Below, one piece after another: positions 56,652 through 64,000 of a stretch of 64,000 nucleotides of DNA. The stretch spans positions 23,370 through 87,369 of the forward strand of contig JBAZYX010000002.1 of assembly GCA_041659105.1 (NCBI GenBank), given 5' to 3'. Position 1 is the stretch's first letter. Each line of letters starts with the position of its first letter. The position numbers and the translations under genes were made by a program. The notes below the pieces were generated by a model. It was not told the DNA's origin. It worked only from the letters and a program-made list of their open reading frames with translations, and made no database searches. The stretch comes from CAIUKV01 sp041659105. Lineage in GTDB: Bacteria; Actinomycetota; Acidimicrobiia; IMCC26256; PALSA-555.

Positions 56652-57973
56652 TGGCCGTGGAGACCCCCGTCGTCACGAAGTTCCTGCGCGAGCGCCCCGA
56701 CGACTCGTGGCAGTACGAGAGCGCACGTGCGTACAACGGCGCGTACACGCGGCTCGAGAAGGCCTTCGCCATGACCCCCGACGAGATCGTCGAGGAGGTC
56801 CAGAAGTCGGGCCTGCGGGGCAAGGGTGGCGCCGGCTTCGGCGCCGGCCAGAAGTGGTCCTTCCTGCCGAAGGACGTGTTCCCGCGGTACCTCTGCATCA
56901 ACGGCGACGAGGGCGAGCCCGCCACCTTCAAGGACCACATGCTCGTCGAGCGCGACCCCCACCAGCTGGTGGAGGGCGCCATCATCACCGCGTACGCGAT
57001 CCGAGCGAACCACGCCTTCATCTACCTGCGCGGGGAGTTCGGCCTCGGCGCCGAGCGGCTGGGGCAGGCGATCGACGACGCGTACAGGAACGGGTTCCTC
57101 GGCAAGAACATCGGGGGATCGGGCTTGGACCTCGACCTCGTGCTGCACCGCGGCGCCGGCTGCTACATCGCAGGCGACGAGACGGGCCTGCTCTCGAGCC
57201 TCGAGGGCGAGCGCGCGATGCCGCGCATCAAGCCACCGTTCCCCGCCGCGCAGGGCCTGTACGCCGCGCCCACGGTGGTGAACAACGTCGAGACGATCTC
57301 CACGATCCCGTGGATCATCCAGCAGGGCGCGGAGTGGTACGCCGGGATGGGCGTCAACCGGTCCACGGGCACGCGCATCTTCTCGGTGTCGGGTCACGTG
57401 GAGCGCCCCGGCAACTACGAGGTCGAGCTCGGCATCACGTTCCGCGACCTGATCGAAGGGCTCGGGGGCGGTGTGCGCGGCGGCAAGGAGATGAAGTTCT
57501 TCATCCCCGGCGGCGCGTCGTCGCCGTGGCTGCTCCCGCAGCACCTCGACGCCCCGCTCGACATGGACTACGCCGGCGCGGAGCTGAAGACGATGCTCGG
57601 CTCCGGTGCGATCACCGTGTTCGACGAGACCACCGATCCGCTGCTCGTGTCGTGGCGGCTCGCGAAGTTCTACGCGCACGAGTCGTGCGGCAAGTGCACG
57701 CCGTGCCGCGAGGGCTCGTCGTGGATCGAGAAGGTGCTCTACCGGATGGTCAACGGCCAGGGCCGGCCCGAGGACCTCGACCTGCTGCTGTCGTTCGGCA
57801 GCAACATCGTGCCGGGGCTCAACGCACCGTTCGCGCAGACCACCATCTGCGCGCTCGGCCCGAGCACGATGAGCCACGTCGTGAGCCTCGACCGCTGGTT
57901 CCGCGACGAGATCATCGAGCGCCTCGAACGCGACGCCGCGCGCCGCAAGAGCCTCGAAGTGGTGAGCGCATGA
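56651..57973 (+). CDS. nuoF: NADH-quinone oxidoreductase subunit F
   Basis: 440 residues. The FMN/NADH motifs GLRGKGGAGFGAGQKWSF near 54 and INGDEGEPATFKDHMLVE near 85 are intact. The N3 4Fe-4S ligands lie in HESCGKCTPCREG near 349 and a later Cys in TTICALGPS near 400. It is the NADH-oxidising subunit. A 24-aa ORF starts on its final codons and bridges to nuoG. Confidence 0.95.
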   Translation: MAVETPVVTKFLRERPDDSWQYESARAYNGAYTRLEKAFAMTPDEIVEEVQKSGLRGKGGAGFGAGQKWSFLPKDVFPRYLCINGDEGEPATFKDHMLVERDPHQLVEGAIITAYAIRANHAFIYLRGEFGLGAERLGQAIDDAYRNGFLGKNIGGSGLDLDLVLHRGAGCYIAGDETGLLSSLEGERAMPRIKPPFPAAQGLYAAPTVVNNVETISTIPWIIQQGAEWYAGMGVNRSTGTRIFSVSGHVERPGNYEVELGITFRDLIEGLGGGVRGGKEMKFFIPGGASSPWLLPQHLDAPLDMDYAGAELKTMLGSGAITVFDETTDPLLVSWRLAKFYAHESCGKCTPCREGSSWIEKVLYRMVNGQGRPEDLDLLLSFGSNIVPGLNAPFAQTTICALGPSTMSHVVSLDRWFRDEIIERLERDAARRKSLEVVSA

Positions 57974-58044
57974 GCATCACGCAGCGCGGACGGAGCGACA
58001 ACGGCGTTCGTCGTCTTCCCGGTCGGGGAGCGCTGCCGTGGTGA
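57970..58044 (+). CDS. 24-aa linking small ORF between nuoF and nuoG
   Basis: The peptide begins MSITQRGRSDNGVRRLP and ends GRGALPW; it is Arg/Gly-rich. Its ATG overlaps the nuoF stop (ATGA) and its TGA shares a base with the nuoG ATG (TGATG). This is the same double-overlap layout as the bioA-bioF linker. It may be a translational bridge or a microprotein. It also supports nuoG starting at 58044. Confidence 0.45.
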   Translation: MSITQRGRSDNGVRRLPGRGALPW

Positions 58045-60758
58045 TGGACGCCGTCCCGATGAGCCAGTGGCCGTCGGACCAGAAGTACGTCATCCCCGTC
58101 GCTCCCGGCCCCGACGTCGTCACGGTCACCATCGACGGCAAGGAGGTGCGGGTCCCGCGCGGCGAGCTCCTCATCGAGGTCGCGCAGGAGCACGGCACCT
58201 ACATCCCGCGGTTCTGCTGGCACGAGCGCATGAAGCCGGTCGGCATGTGCCGCATGTGCCTCGTCGAGATCGAGGGGATGCGCGGGCTGCAGATCTCGTG
58301 CGCCACGCCCGTCACCGACGGCATGGTCGTCAGCACGCAGAGCCCGGGCGTCAAGGCCGCGCAGGACGGCGTCCTCGAGTTCTTGCTGGTGAACCACCCG
58401 CTCGACTGTCCGGTGTGCGACCGCGGCGGCGAGTGCCCCCTCCAGGACCAGACGCTCGCGTTCGGTCCGGGCGAATCGCGCTTCGTCGAGGAGAAGCGCC
58501 ACTTCGAGAAGCCGATCGCGATCAGCGACACCGTGCTCCTCGACCGCGAGCGCTGCATCCAGTGCGGCCGCTGCACGCGCTTCGCCGCGGAGATCGCGGG
58601 CGACGCGCTCATCGACTTCGGCGGCCGGGGCAGCAGCACCGAGGTCATCACCTTCCCCGACCAGCCGTTCGACTCCTACTTCGCGGGCAACACCGTGCAG
58701 ATCTGCCCGGTGGGCGCGCTCACCGCGAGCCCGTATCGCTTCCGGGCCCGCCCGTGGGATCTCGACAGCGTCGAGACCTCCTGCCAGCAGTGCGCGGTGG
58801 GCTGCCGCGGCGCGCTCGAGTCCACGTCCAACCGGCTCGTCCGGCTCCTCGGGGTCGACCTCGACCCCGTGAACCAGGGCTGGCTGTGCGACCGCGGGCG
58901 CTATGGCTACGAGTGGGTGCACAGCGACGCCCGCGCCACCTCTCCGCTCGTGCGCCGGGGCGGCGCGCTGGCCGAGGCCAACTGGCCCCAGGCGCTCGAC
59001 GCCGCGGCCGACGCGCTGCGGGCCGCGCTCGACGCCGGCGGCCCCGAGGCGATCGGTGTTCTCGGCGGCGCGCGGGGCACCAACGAGGACGCGTACACGT
59101 GGGCGCGCTTCGCCAAGGGCGTGCTCGCGACCGACAACGTCGACGCGCAGCTCGGCGACGGTCTCCCCGCGGAGGTCGTGCTCGGCGTGCACCGCGCCAC
59201 CATCGACGACCTCGACGGCGCGGCCGCGATCGTGGTCATCGCGCCCGACCTGAAGGAGACGCTGCCGGTCCTGTACCTGCGCGTCCGGCAGGCGGCGCTC
59301 GAGCGCGGCGTGCCCCTCGTCGACGTCGCGCCGCGCGACAACGGCCTCACGCCGTCGGCCTCCGTGGTCGTGCGCCACCTGCCCGGCGAGGTCGGCGCAG
59401 TCGGCACGAAGCTCGCGTCCGTGCTCGCCGGCCGGTCCGCCCAGTCGCCGCCGCTCGATGACCTCCTCGGGTTGCTCGAGGGTCGCGACGGTCCCGTCGT
59501 GGTCATCCTCGGCCGGCCCTCGCTGGCCGAGCCGGTCACCGCGGTCGTCCACGCGGCGTCCGAGCTCGCGGCGCTCCCGAACGTGCGCTTCCTCTCTGCG
59601 CTCCACCGCGGCAACGTGCACGGCGCGCTCGATCTCGGGCTCGCGCCCGGCTTCCTGCCCGGTCGGGTCACGCTCGCAGCGGGCGGCGCGCACGTGGCCG
59701 AGCACTGGGGCACGGTCCCCGCCGCCCCCGGTCTCGACGCCGCCGGCATCCTCGCCGCCGCGGCCGCCGGCAGGATCCGCACGCTGGTGCTGGTGGGCGC
59801 CGACCCCCTCACCGACTTCCCCGACCGTCCACTCGTGGAGGCCGCGCTCGCGAAGGCCGACGACGTCATCGTCGTCGGTGCGTTCGCGGGCGACGCCGGC
59901 GACCACGCCACCGTCTTGCTGCCCGTCACCGTCTGGGGCGAGCAGGACGGCACCGCGTCCAACCTCGAGGGCCGGGTGCAACGGCTCGCCCGCAAGGTCA
60001 CGCCGGGCGGCGCCACGATGGAGTCGTGGCGGGTGGCCGGCGAGCTGGCGCTCCGCTTCGGCACCGACTTCGACCTCGAGCTGGTCGGCGAGGTGCAGGA
60101 CGAGATCGCGCGGGTCGCGCCGGCATTCGCGGGAGTCGACGCCGCGCTGCTGCGCCGGGCGCGCGACGGCGTGGTGGTGCCGCTCGTCGACCACGCGCAC
60201 GAGATCGTGTGGGGTCCCGCCCCGCTCGGTGCCGGCGTGTCGTGGGAGCCGATCCCGGCCGGGTCCGACGCCGAGCTCGTGCCGGTGGCCGAGACCGAGG
60301 GCGACGAGACGAGCGAGACCGGCGACACCGCCAACTCCGGCGCGGTGCCCGTTCCCGCGGTCGCGCTGCACACCTGGCAGGGCCCGGCCGACCCCGCCCC
60401 CGTGGTGCCGGTCGACGGGTACGCGCTGCGGTTGGTCGCCGCGCGCACCCTCTACGGCACCGACCGCGCGGTGCAGGAGTCGCCGTCGTTGGCGCAGCAC
60501 GCGCCGGTCGAGCCGGTGCTCCTCGTGAACCGCATCGACCGCGACCGCATCGGTGTGGCCGACGGCGACCGCGTCCGGGCCACGTCCGCACGCGGCACGG
60601 TGGAGATCGCGGTCCGGGCCGACGCCGCCACGCCCCAGGGCACCGCGTTCCTGGCGTCCAACCGGAGCGGCCCCGGCGTGGGCGACCTCGTCGACGCCGG
60701 CGAGGCGGTCACCGACCTGCGCGTGGAGACCCTGCGCCGCCAGGAGCGGGGATCATGA
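58044..60758 (+). CDS. nuoG: NADH-quinone oxidoreductase subunit G
   Basis: 904 residues from the ATG at 58044; GTGs at 58038 and 58041 are alternatives. The N-terminal 2Fe-2S ferredoxin domain shows FCWHERMKPVGMCRMCLVE near 54-72. The His-coordinated cluster motif is HPLDCPVCDRGGECPLQD near 114. Further 4Fe-4S ligands are ERCIQCGRCTRF near 168 and the molybdopterin-fold entry ETSCQQCAVGCRG near 242. The C-terminal two-thirds is a degenerate molybdopterin oxidoreductase domain ending in an aspartate-decarboxylase-like barrel. An acidic Glu/Thr linker lies near 740-765. Its stop overlaps nuoH (ATGA). Confidence 0.93.
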   Translation: MDAVPMSQWPSDQKYVIPVAPGPDVVTVTIDGKEVRVPRGELLIEVAQEHGTYIPRFCWHERMKPVGMCRMCLVEIEGMRGLQISCATPVTDGMVVSTQSPGVKAAQDGVLEFLLVNHPLDCPVCDRGGECPLQDQTLAFGPGESRFVEEKRHFEKPIAISDTVLLDRERCIQCGRCTRFAAEIAGDALIDFGGRGSSTEVITFPDQPFDSYFAGNTVQICPVGALTASPYRFRARPWDLDSVETSCQQCAVGCRGALESTSNRLVRLLGVDLDPVNQGWLCDRGRYGYEWVHSDARATSPLVRRGGALAEANWPQALDAAADALRAALDAGGPEAIGVLGGARGTNEDAYTWARFAKGVLATDNVDAQLGDGLPAEVVLGVHRATIDDLDGAAAIVVIAPDLKETLPVLYLRVRQAALERGVPLVDVAPRDNGLTPSASVVVRHLPGEVGAVGTKLASVLAGRSAQSPPLDDLLGLLEGRDGPVVVILGRPSLAEPVTAVVHAASELAALPNVRFLSALHRGNVHGALDLGLAPGFLPGRVTLAAGGAHVAEHWGTVPAAPGLDAAGILAAAAAGRIRTLVLVGADPLTDFPDRPLVEAALAKADDVIVVGAFAGDAGDHATVLLPVTVWGEQDGTASNLEGRVQRLARKVTPGGATMESWRVAGELALRFGTDFDLELVGEVQDEIARVAPAFAGVDAALLRRARDGVVVPLVDHAHEIVWGPAPLGAGVSWEPIPAGSDAELVPVAETEGDETSETGDTANSGAVPVPAVALHTWQGPADPAPVVPVDGYALRLVAARTLYGTDRAVQESPSLAQHAPVEPVLLVNRIDRDRIGVADGDRVRATSARGTVEIAVRADAATPQGTAFLASNRSGPGVGDLVDAGEAVTDLRVETLRRQERGS

Positions 60759-61966
60759 GCATGATCCCGATGCTCGGCGCCGACCCGCTGTTCTCCGACG
60801 GCATCGACACGACCGTCGTGCTGATCGTCATCGTGAAGACGATCGTCGTGTTCGCGATCCTGCTCGTCGCGGTGATGTTCTACGTGTGGTTCATGCGCAA
60901 GGTCATCGCCGACATGCAGAACCGCATCGGGCCGCAGCGCGCCGGACCCTTCGGGGTGTTCCAAACCCTGGCCGACGGGATCAAGCTGTTCTTCAAGGAG
61001 CAGTCGTCGCCCACCAGCGCCGACCCGCCGGTGTTCCGGCTCGCGCCGTACCTGGCGATCATCCCCGCGTTCTTGGCCTTCGCGATCGTCCCGATCGGTG
61101 GTCTCGTCAGCGTCGCCGGGCACGAGACCTATCTCCAGCTGGCCGACCCCGGGATCGGCGTGCTCTGGCTGCTGATGATGTCGGGCATCGGCCTCTACGG
61201 CGTGATGCTCGCGGGCTGGTCGTCGGGCTCGAAGTACCCGCTGCTCGGCTCGGTGCGCGCGTCGGCCCAGCTGCTCAGCTACGAGGCCGCGCTCGGCCTC
61301 GCCATCGTCGGCGTGCTGATCCACTCCGGCACCCTCTCCACCCGGTCGATCGTGAACCAGCAGGGGTGGGACGGCGCGGGGTCCGCGTTCTCGCAGTGGT
61401 ACTGGCTGCCCGCCATCGGCGCGTTCGTCATCTTCCTGATCTCGGCGCTCGCGGAGACGAACCACCCGCCGTTCGACCTCGTCGAGGCCGAGCAGGAGCT
61501 CGTGGGTGGGTTCCACACCGAGTACACCGGCATCCGCTTCGCGATCTTCTTCCTCGCCGAGTTCATGAACCTCATCACGATGAGCGCCATCGCGGTGACG
61601 CTGTTCCTCGGTGGTCCGTCCGGCCCGGCGCTCGGCTTCCTCGCCGCCGACAGCTGGGTCAACGTCTGGGTCATGCCGGTCTTCTGGTTCACCCTGAAGG
61701 TCCTGGTGCTCCTGTACGCGACCGTGTGGGTCCGGGCCACGCTCCCCCGGATGCGCTACGACCAGCTCATGTCGCTCGGGTGGAAGTACCTGATCGAGCT
61801 CGCGTTCTTGTGGGCGATGATCTCGGCGGTGGTCGTGGTCGGCGCCGACCAGGGCTGGAACCGCTGGGTCACGGTGCCGTCGGCGATCGTGGGCGCGGCG
61901 ATCGTGCTCTCGGTGCTGTGGGCGTGCATCCCGCGCCGGGGTGAGTCGGTGGAGGAGATTCGCTGA
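60755..61966 (+). CDS. nuoH: NADH-quinone oxidoreductase subunit H
   Basis: 403 residues with about eight to nine membrane segments. MQNRIGPQRAGPFGVFQTLADGIKLFFKE near 51-80 and the quinone-channel loop AETNHPPFDLVEAEQELVGGFHTEY near 232-256 are family signatures. ATG in an ATGA overlap with nuoG, and its TGA shares a base with the nuoI start. Confidence 0.95.
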   Translation: MSMIPMLGADPLFSDGIDTTVVLIVIVKTIVVFAILLVAVMFYVWFMRKVIADMQNRIGPQRAGPFGVFQTLADGIKLFFKEQSSPTSADPPVFRLAPYLAIIPAFLAFAIVPIGGLVSVAGHETYLQLADPGIGVLWLLMMSGIGLYGVMLAGWSSGSKYPLLGSVRASAQLLSYEAALGLAIVGVLIHSGTLSTRSIVNQQGWDGAGSAFSQWYWLPAIGAFVIFLISALAETNHPPFDLVEAEQELVGGFHTEYTGIRFAIFFLAEFMNLITMSAIAVTLFLGGPSGPALGFLAADSWVNVWVMPVFWFTLKVLVLLYATVWVRATLPRMRYDQLMSLGWKYLIELAFLWAMISAVVVVGADQGWNRWVTVPSAIVGAAIVLSVLWACIPRRGESVEEIR

Positions 61967-62685
61967 TGGGACGGTTCAGCGGCTTCCGCATCTCGATCGG
62001 CCAGGTGGGCAAGGTCCTCACCACGAACTATCCGGAGGAGAAGCGTCCGAAGCCGGCGCGCTTCCACGGCCGGCACGTCCTCAATCGCTACGAGGACGGG
62101 ATGGAGAAGTGCATCGGGTGCGAGCTGTGCGCGGGCGTGTGCCCGGCGCGCTGCATCTACGTGCGCGGCGCCGACAACCCCACGGATGCGCCGGTCTCGC
62201 CGGGCGAGCGCTACGGCTTCGTCTACGAGATCAACTACCTGCGCTGCATCCATTGCGACCTCTGCGTCGAGGCCTGCCCCACCGAGGCCATCACCGAGAC
62301 GAAGCTGTTCGAGTTCTCGTTCTCCAACCGCGCCGACGCGATCTACACGAAGGACGAGCTCCTCGTGGGCGACGACGGCCGCGCCCGCCGCCAGCCGTGG
62401 GAGCTGTGGCTCGGCGGCGAGGACGACGACACGAGCGCCTGGATGCGGGCCACCGCGCCGGCGGGTCAGGTCGCGTTCGAGGGCCGGGTCGGCTGGTCGG
62501 GCGAGCTCGGCTTCGGGGTGCGTGAGCCGGAGGCGGGGCAGACCGCGCCGCCGAGCCATCCCGAGGTCAACCCGGCCGACGGCCACGCGCACGACCGCGA
62601 TCACGATCACGATCACGACCATGACCACGGGCACGGCCACGGGGCCGACGCGCACGGCCACGGTGGAGGGGCACCGGCACATTGA
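61966..62685 (+). CDS. nuoI: NADH-quinone oxidoreductase subunit I with His-rich tail
   Basis: 239 residues; the core ends near 165. The two 4Fe-4S motifs are complete: CIGCELCAGVCPARC near 46 and CIHCDLCVEACPTEA near 86. The C-terminal extension of about 70 residues ends in a striking His/Asp/Gly run, RDHDHDHDHDHDHGHGHG and beyond (about 204-239), unlike ordinary NuoI. Such tails bind Zn, Ni or Co in other proteins. The stop overlaps the TTG start of nuoJ (TTGA). Confidence 0.93.
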   Translation: MGRFSGFRISIGQVGKVLTTNYPEEKRPKPARFHGRHVLNRYEDGMEKCIGCELCAGVCPARCIYVRGADNPTDAPVSPGERYGFVYEINYLRCIHCDLCVEACPTEAITETKLFEFSFSNRADAIYTKDELLVGDDGRARRQPWELWLGGEDDDTSAWMRATAPAGQVAFEGRVGWSGELGFGVREPEAGQTAPPSHPEVNPADGHAHDRDHDHDHDHDHGHGHGADAHGHGGGAPAH

Positions 62686-63248
62686 CCGCGTTCCTGTTCT
62701 TCGTTGCGGCGGGGGCTGCGTTGGCGGGTGCGCTCGGGGTGGTCCTCGCGCGCAACCCGGTGCACTCCGCGCTGTTCCTCGTCCTGACGCTCGTGAGCGT
62801 CGCCGTCCTGTTCCTCCTGCGCGACGCCGAGCTCGTCGCGGCCGTACAGGTGATCGTCTACGCGAGCGCCATCGTCGTGCTCTTCCTCTTCGTGATCATG
62901 CTCCTCGGTGTCGACCGCGAGGAGTCGATGGAGGATCGCATCCCCTACCAGCGACCGGCCGCGATCGGGCTCGGCGTGATCCTCCTCGCCGAGCTGGTCT
63001 TCCTCGCCTGCCACGAGTGGGCCACCGGGCAGAAGACGACGAGCGGCGTGCCGCTCCAGGGTGACGGCTTCGGCAACAACGTCGAGCGCGTCGCCCGGGT
63101 GCTCTTCACCGACTTCCTCTGGGCCTTCGAGATCACCGCGGTGCTGCTCGTGATCGCGGTCGTCGGTGCCGTGGTGCTGGCCCGGCGCAGCGGCCAGCGA
63201 GCCGACGGCCGCATCGACGACGCCGAGACCGACGAGGTGACCACGTGA
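62682..63248 (+). CDS. nuoJ: NADH-quinone oxidoreductase subunit J
   Basis: 188 residues, TTG start in a TTGA overlap with nuoI. Five membrane segments are seen; the pi-bulge-type helix AAVQVIVYASAIVVLFLFVIMLL near 54-76 is the NuoJ signature. NPVHSALFLVLTLVSVAVLFLL near 25 precedes it. Its own stop overlaps the nuoK GTG (GTGA). Confidence 0.92.
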   Translation: MTAFLFFVAAGAALAGALGVVLARNPVHSALFLVLTLVSVAVLFLLRDAELVAAVQVIVYASAIVVLFLFVIMLLGVDREESMEDRIPYQRPAAIGLGVILLAELVFLACHEWATGQKTTSGVPLQGDGFGNNVERVARVLFTDFLWAFEITAVLLVIAVVGAVVLARRSGQRADGRIDDAETDEVTT

Positions 63249-63565
63249 CCCTCGCGACGTTCACGGTCACGGACACCTACTACCTCGTGCTCGCAGCGAT
63301 GATCTTCACGATCGGCGCCGTCGGCGTGCTGACCCGACGCAACGTGATCGTGATGTTCATGTGCGTCGAGCTGATGCTCAACGCCGTGAACCTCTCGTTC
63401 GTGGCGTTCGCCCACGCGTTGAACGACATCACCGGGCAGGTGATCGTCTTCTTCGTGCTCGTGGTCGCCGCCGCCGAGGTGGCGGTCGGCTTGGCGATCA
63501 TCGTGGCCATCTTCCGGCGCCGTCGTCACGCGACCGCCGACGACCTGCAGGCCCTGAAGGGCTGA
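63245..63565 (+). CDS. nuoK: NADH-quinone oxidoreductase subunit K
   Basis: 106 residues, GTG start in a GTGA overlap. Three membrane segments carry the conserved proton-channel Glu residues in VMFMCVELMLNAVNLSFVAF near 36-55 and VVAAAEVAVGLAIIVAIFR near 73-91. It belongs to the antiporter-like membrane arm. Confidence 0.94.
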   Translation: MTLATFTVTDTYYLVLAAMIFTIGAVGVLTRRNVIVMFMCVELMLNAVNLSFVAFAHALNDITGQVIVFFVLVVAAAEVAVGLAIIVAIFRRRRHATADDLQALKG

Positions 63566-63589
63566 TCTGATGCCGACCGGAGCCCGCTC

Positions 63590-64000
63590 GTGAACGCACG
63601 CGACGTCCTCGACTACATCGGGATCGTCCCGTTGTTGCCGCTCTTCGGCGCGGCACTGCTGCTGCTGTTGGGCCGGCGCATCGGCGAGCCCATCGCGGGC
63701 TGGATCGCGAGTGGGCTCATGGCCCTCGCGTTCCTCACCTCGTTGGTGATGCTCTTCGCGCTGCTCGACCTCCCGGCCGAGGGCCGGCTCCAGGTCAACC
63801 AGATCTTCACCTGGATCCCCGCGGGCACGTTCTCGGTGCACGTGGGCACCCAGGCCGACCCGCTCTCGATCACGTGGATCCTGCTCGTCACCGGCGTGGG
63901 GCTCCTGATCCACATCTACTCGATCGGCTACATGCACGGGGACCCGCTGTTCTCGCGGTTCTTCGCCTACCTGAACCTGTTCGCGGCGTCGATGCTGATC
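63590..64000 (+). CDS. nuoL: NADH-quinone oxidoreductase subunit L, 3' part outside the window
   Basis: 137 codons are present from the GTG at 63590, 24 nt after nuoK. The sequence reads VPLLPLFGAALLLLLGRRIGEP, then a segment with WIPAGTFSVHVGTQADPLSITWILLVTGVGLLIHIYSIGYM near 85-125, which is the NuoL N-terminal signature (DPLS, YSIGYM), and HGDPLFSRFFAYLNLFAASML at the edge. It is the distal proton-pumping antiporter-like subunit, normally about 600 residues. Confidence 0.93.
   Translation, partial: MNARDVLDYIGIVPLLPLFGAALLLLLGRRIGEPIAGWIASGLMALAFLTSLVMLFALLDLPAEGRLQVNQIFTWIPAGTFSVHVGTQADPLSITWILLVTGVGLLIHIYSIGYMHGDPLFSRFFAYLNLFAASMLI

Noticed and set aside
57912..60500. A minus-strand open frame of about 860 codons
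   Set aside because: It is the antisense of nuoG; the plus strand carries all expected cluster motifs.
1..64000. tRNA, rRNA or riboswitch genes
   Set aside because: I looked for T-loop-like and known riboswitch core motifs by eye and found none convincing; a covariance-model search would be needed to exclude weak cases.

Overview
The window is about 70% GC, densely packed and free of tRNA, rRNA, CRISPR arrays and transposases that I can see. It reads as a chromosomal segment of an Actinomycetota bacterium, most likely of the class Acidimicrobiia. The evidence is a mycothiol glycosyltransferase (mshA), an RsiG-type anti-sigma homologue, an F420-type luciferase-like oxidoreductase, a geranylgeranyl reductase of menaquinone type, the actinobacterial order mshA - ybjN-like - proC - excisionase-like HTH - heme operon, and many GTG starts. 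At least sixteen genes have a TAnnnT (-10) hexamer only 6 to 8 nt before the start codon, which points to widespread leaderless transcription.

Layout. 1-2.3 kb: biotin genes bioA and bioF (bioF cut by the window edge), linked by a 29-codon ORF. 2.4-19.6 kb: an accessory catabolic region. It holds a Cys-less thiolase-fold protein with a DUF35 partner (Ltp2-aldolase-like), an unknown gene with a KstR-like palindrome on its start, several short-chain dehydrogenases, an F420-type oxidoreductase, an amidohydrolase, a crotonase, a hotdog protein, a TIM-barrel isomerase, and a MenC/N-succinylamino acid racemase gene coupled to a GNAT gene. A nucleoside hydrolase, HIT protein and glycosyltransferase with a 34-bp x4 tandem repeat also lie here. 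19.7-27.4 kb: an M23 peptidase and a metal/redox island (ZnuBC-type ABC transporter, CopC-CopD fusion, DsbB-like and TlpA-like proteins, Fur-family regulator). 27.4-36.2 kb: housekeeping and regulation (SirB1-like, LON-domain protein, MoaD, second M23 peptidase, RsiG, XRE regulator, mshA, proC, excisionase-like HTH, SAM hydrolase).

36.2-36.7 kb is a gene-free stretch rich in inverted repeats. 37.5-44.1 kb is a complete C5-pathway tetrapyrrole cluster (siroheme synthase N-domain, hemA, hemC, cobA-hemD fusion, hemB, hemL). 44.1-50.2 kb (minus strand) encodes a b6f-like quinol:cytochrome c reductase with a split cytochrome b carrying the extra-heme Cys, a Rieske protein, a di-heme cytochrome c, a dicluster ferredoxin and three extra membrane proteins. 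50.4-53.1 kb has a geranylgeranyl reductase and a secreted phosphodiester glycosidase-like protein. 53.3-64 kb is nuoABCDEFGHIJK and the start of nuoL.

Functionally, the right half builds a respiratory chain: heme supply, complex I, a quinone-modifying enzyme and a bc/b6f-like complex. The left half looks like lipid or steroid-type acyl-CoA catabolism plus metal handling. Many neighbouring genes overlap by 1-4 nt (ATGA, GTGA, TGATG, TTGA and possibly CTGA junctions), so translational coupling seems pervasive. All assignments come from reading the sequence; no database search was run.
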